In this document: positions 6,722-7,320 of the stretch, in pieces
Layout: each line of letters opens with the position of its first letter
How positions within the stretch are numbered: position 1 is the first letter of the stretch
Assembly (NCBI GenBank): GCA_964391995.1
Contig: CAYMOM010000098.1
Location: 1-7,320 of the forward strand
DNA length: 7,320 bases
Direction of reading: 5' to 3'
Origin: UBA11524 sp964391995
GTDB lineage: Bacteria > Bacillota > Clostridia > Christensenellales > Aristaeellaceae
Made by a program: the position numbers and the translations under genes
Notes under the pieces: model-generated
Seen by the model: the letters and a program-made list of their open reading frames with translations, nothing else
What the model was told of the DNA's origin: nothing
Database searches by the model: none

Positions 6722-7320
6722 TTACCTCCCCAGTGCCGCCAGCAGCGCCACCATGGGTGAATTCCAGTAGATGCAAATTTCGTTGGTGGAGTAGCTGCCG
6801 GCATCGTCCACAAAGCACTTGCCTGCCGGCTGACCCTGCAGCTTTTCCCGGGCCACGGCGTCGTATAACCCGCTGGCAGCGCCGCCGGAAAGCAGGCCCG
6901 GCACGCACACGCCTGTGGCTTCGCTGGGCCGGTGGTGCGGGTGCAGCATGGGGTTGGCGCCAAAGCAGGATACATAGCAGTAATCCACCGGGTTCACGCC
7001 CAGCAGGTAGTGGAGCTGCCTTTCCGCAGCCAGGCGGAAGCGCTCCTCCCCCGTCAGGTCATGGGCGGCGCACAGCAGCATGCCGTGGTTGGCAATGCTC
7101 ATGTTGCTGCCCCAGGGCAGGCGATCGGTCATGGCGATGCCATAGGGGTTCAGGCGGCGCAGCAATCCTTCCGCAGCGTCCACCAGCCACTGGCGGCACA
7201 GGTCGCCGGTTTCACCGGGCAGCAGGGTGCCGGTTAGCGCGGCATATCCCTGCATGTCACCCCAACCCAGGGGCGCAAAGCTGCGGTCGGCAGCGGCGAT
7301 GCGGCGGATGGCCTCCGTCA
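6722..7320 (-). CDS. Glycoside hydrolase family 9 (cellulase-type) protein, C-terminal part (cut by window edge)
   Basis: The frame is open to the right edge, so 198 C-terminal codons are visible; the ATG at 7255 is an internal Met, since TEAIRRIAAADRSFAPLGWGD precedes it in frame. GH9 hallmarks occur in order: WGSNMSIANHGMLL, HYLLGVNPVDYCYVSCFGAN, HPHHRPS (the active-site His/Arg motif), VPGLLSGG, and DDAGSYSTNEICIYWNSP, in which the Glu at 6779-6781 is the expected general acid. GH9 enzymes are inverting (alpha/alpha)6-barrel enzymes, mostly endoglucanases but with exo-acting and glucosaminidase members; the substrate is not resolvable here. The N-terminal catalytic Asp pair and any signal peptide or Ig-like domain are outside the window. 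The protein ends right after the barrel's last helix (MVALLAALGR), with no dockerin or CBM. Its stop lies 3 nt before the first codon of the ATPase remnant. Confidence 0.9.
   Translation of the reverse strand, partial: TEAIRRIAAADRSFAPLGWGDMQGYAALTGTLLPGETGDLCRQWLVDAAEGLLRRLNPYGIAMTDRLPWGSNMSIANHGMLLCAAHDLTGEERFRLAAERQLHYLLGVNPVDYCYVSCFGANPMLHPHHRPSEATGVCVPGLLSGGAASGLYDAVAREKLQGQPAGKCFVDDAGSYSTNEICIYWNSPMVALLAALGR

Noticed and set aside
1..7320. CRISPR arrays, tRNA or rRNA genes, IS elements
   Set aside because: No spaced direct repeats, tRNA-like cloverleaf, rRNA-like sequence, transposase motif or terminal inverted repeats with target duplications were seen on either strand.

Overview
The window looks like chromosomal DNA from a GC-rich member of the Clostridia (Firmicutes), probably a gut or other anaerobic, carbohydrate-degrading lineage. 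The evidence is strong AGGAGG-type ribosome binding sites, sigma-A-like promoters with perfect TATAAT boxes, a nucleoside kinase architecture typical of Firmicutes, and GH43 and GH9 glycoside hydrolases. This placement is inferred from gene content; no rRNA or other phylogenetic marker is present.

Layout: positions 1-5056 hold a tightly packed minus-strand operon. In transcription order it encodes an RpiR-type regulator (HTH plus SIS), an HI0933/YhiN-family flavoprotein, a DEDDh exonuclease with a C-terminal zinc-ribbon-like segment, a uridine-kinase-like protein with an aminoacyl-tRNA-synthetase SAD-like N-terminus, and the start of a membrane-anchored family 2 glycosyltransferase that runs off the left edge. 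The first two junctions are overlaps of 8 nt and 1 nt, and the next two gaps are 23 and about 48 nt. Its promoter is at 5063-5091.

Positions 5028-5230 form a divergent regulatory region: the operon promoter on the minus strand, a TTGCA-based dyad, a perfect 12-bp-arm inverted repeat, and an extended -10 promoter on the plus strand. That promoter drives a GH43 glycosidase gene (start best placed at 5231), which ends at 6559.

On the right, a GH9 glycosidase gene enters on the minus strand and ends at 6722. Between the two convergent glycosidase genes lies a small, broken remnant (6564-6718) of a COG3910-type AAA ATPase gene. Only its Walker B/D-loop motif and its last ~30 residues survive, in two different reading frames. 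It is the clearest sign of rearrangement here.

Together the region reads as a sugar-responsive regulator facing a glycan-degrading module, with the regulator sharing a transcript with housekeeping-type enzymes. I found no evidence of a wholly new system. The items most worth following are the ATPase relic, the operator-like dyads, the GH43 start site and the unusual operon composition.
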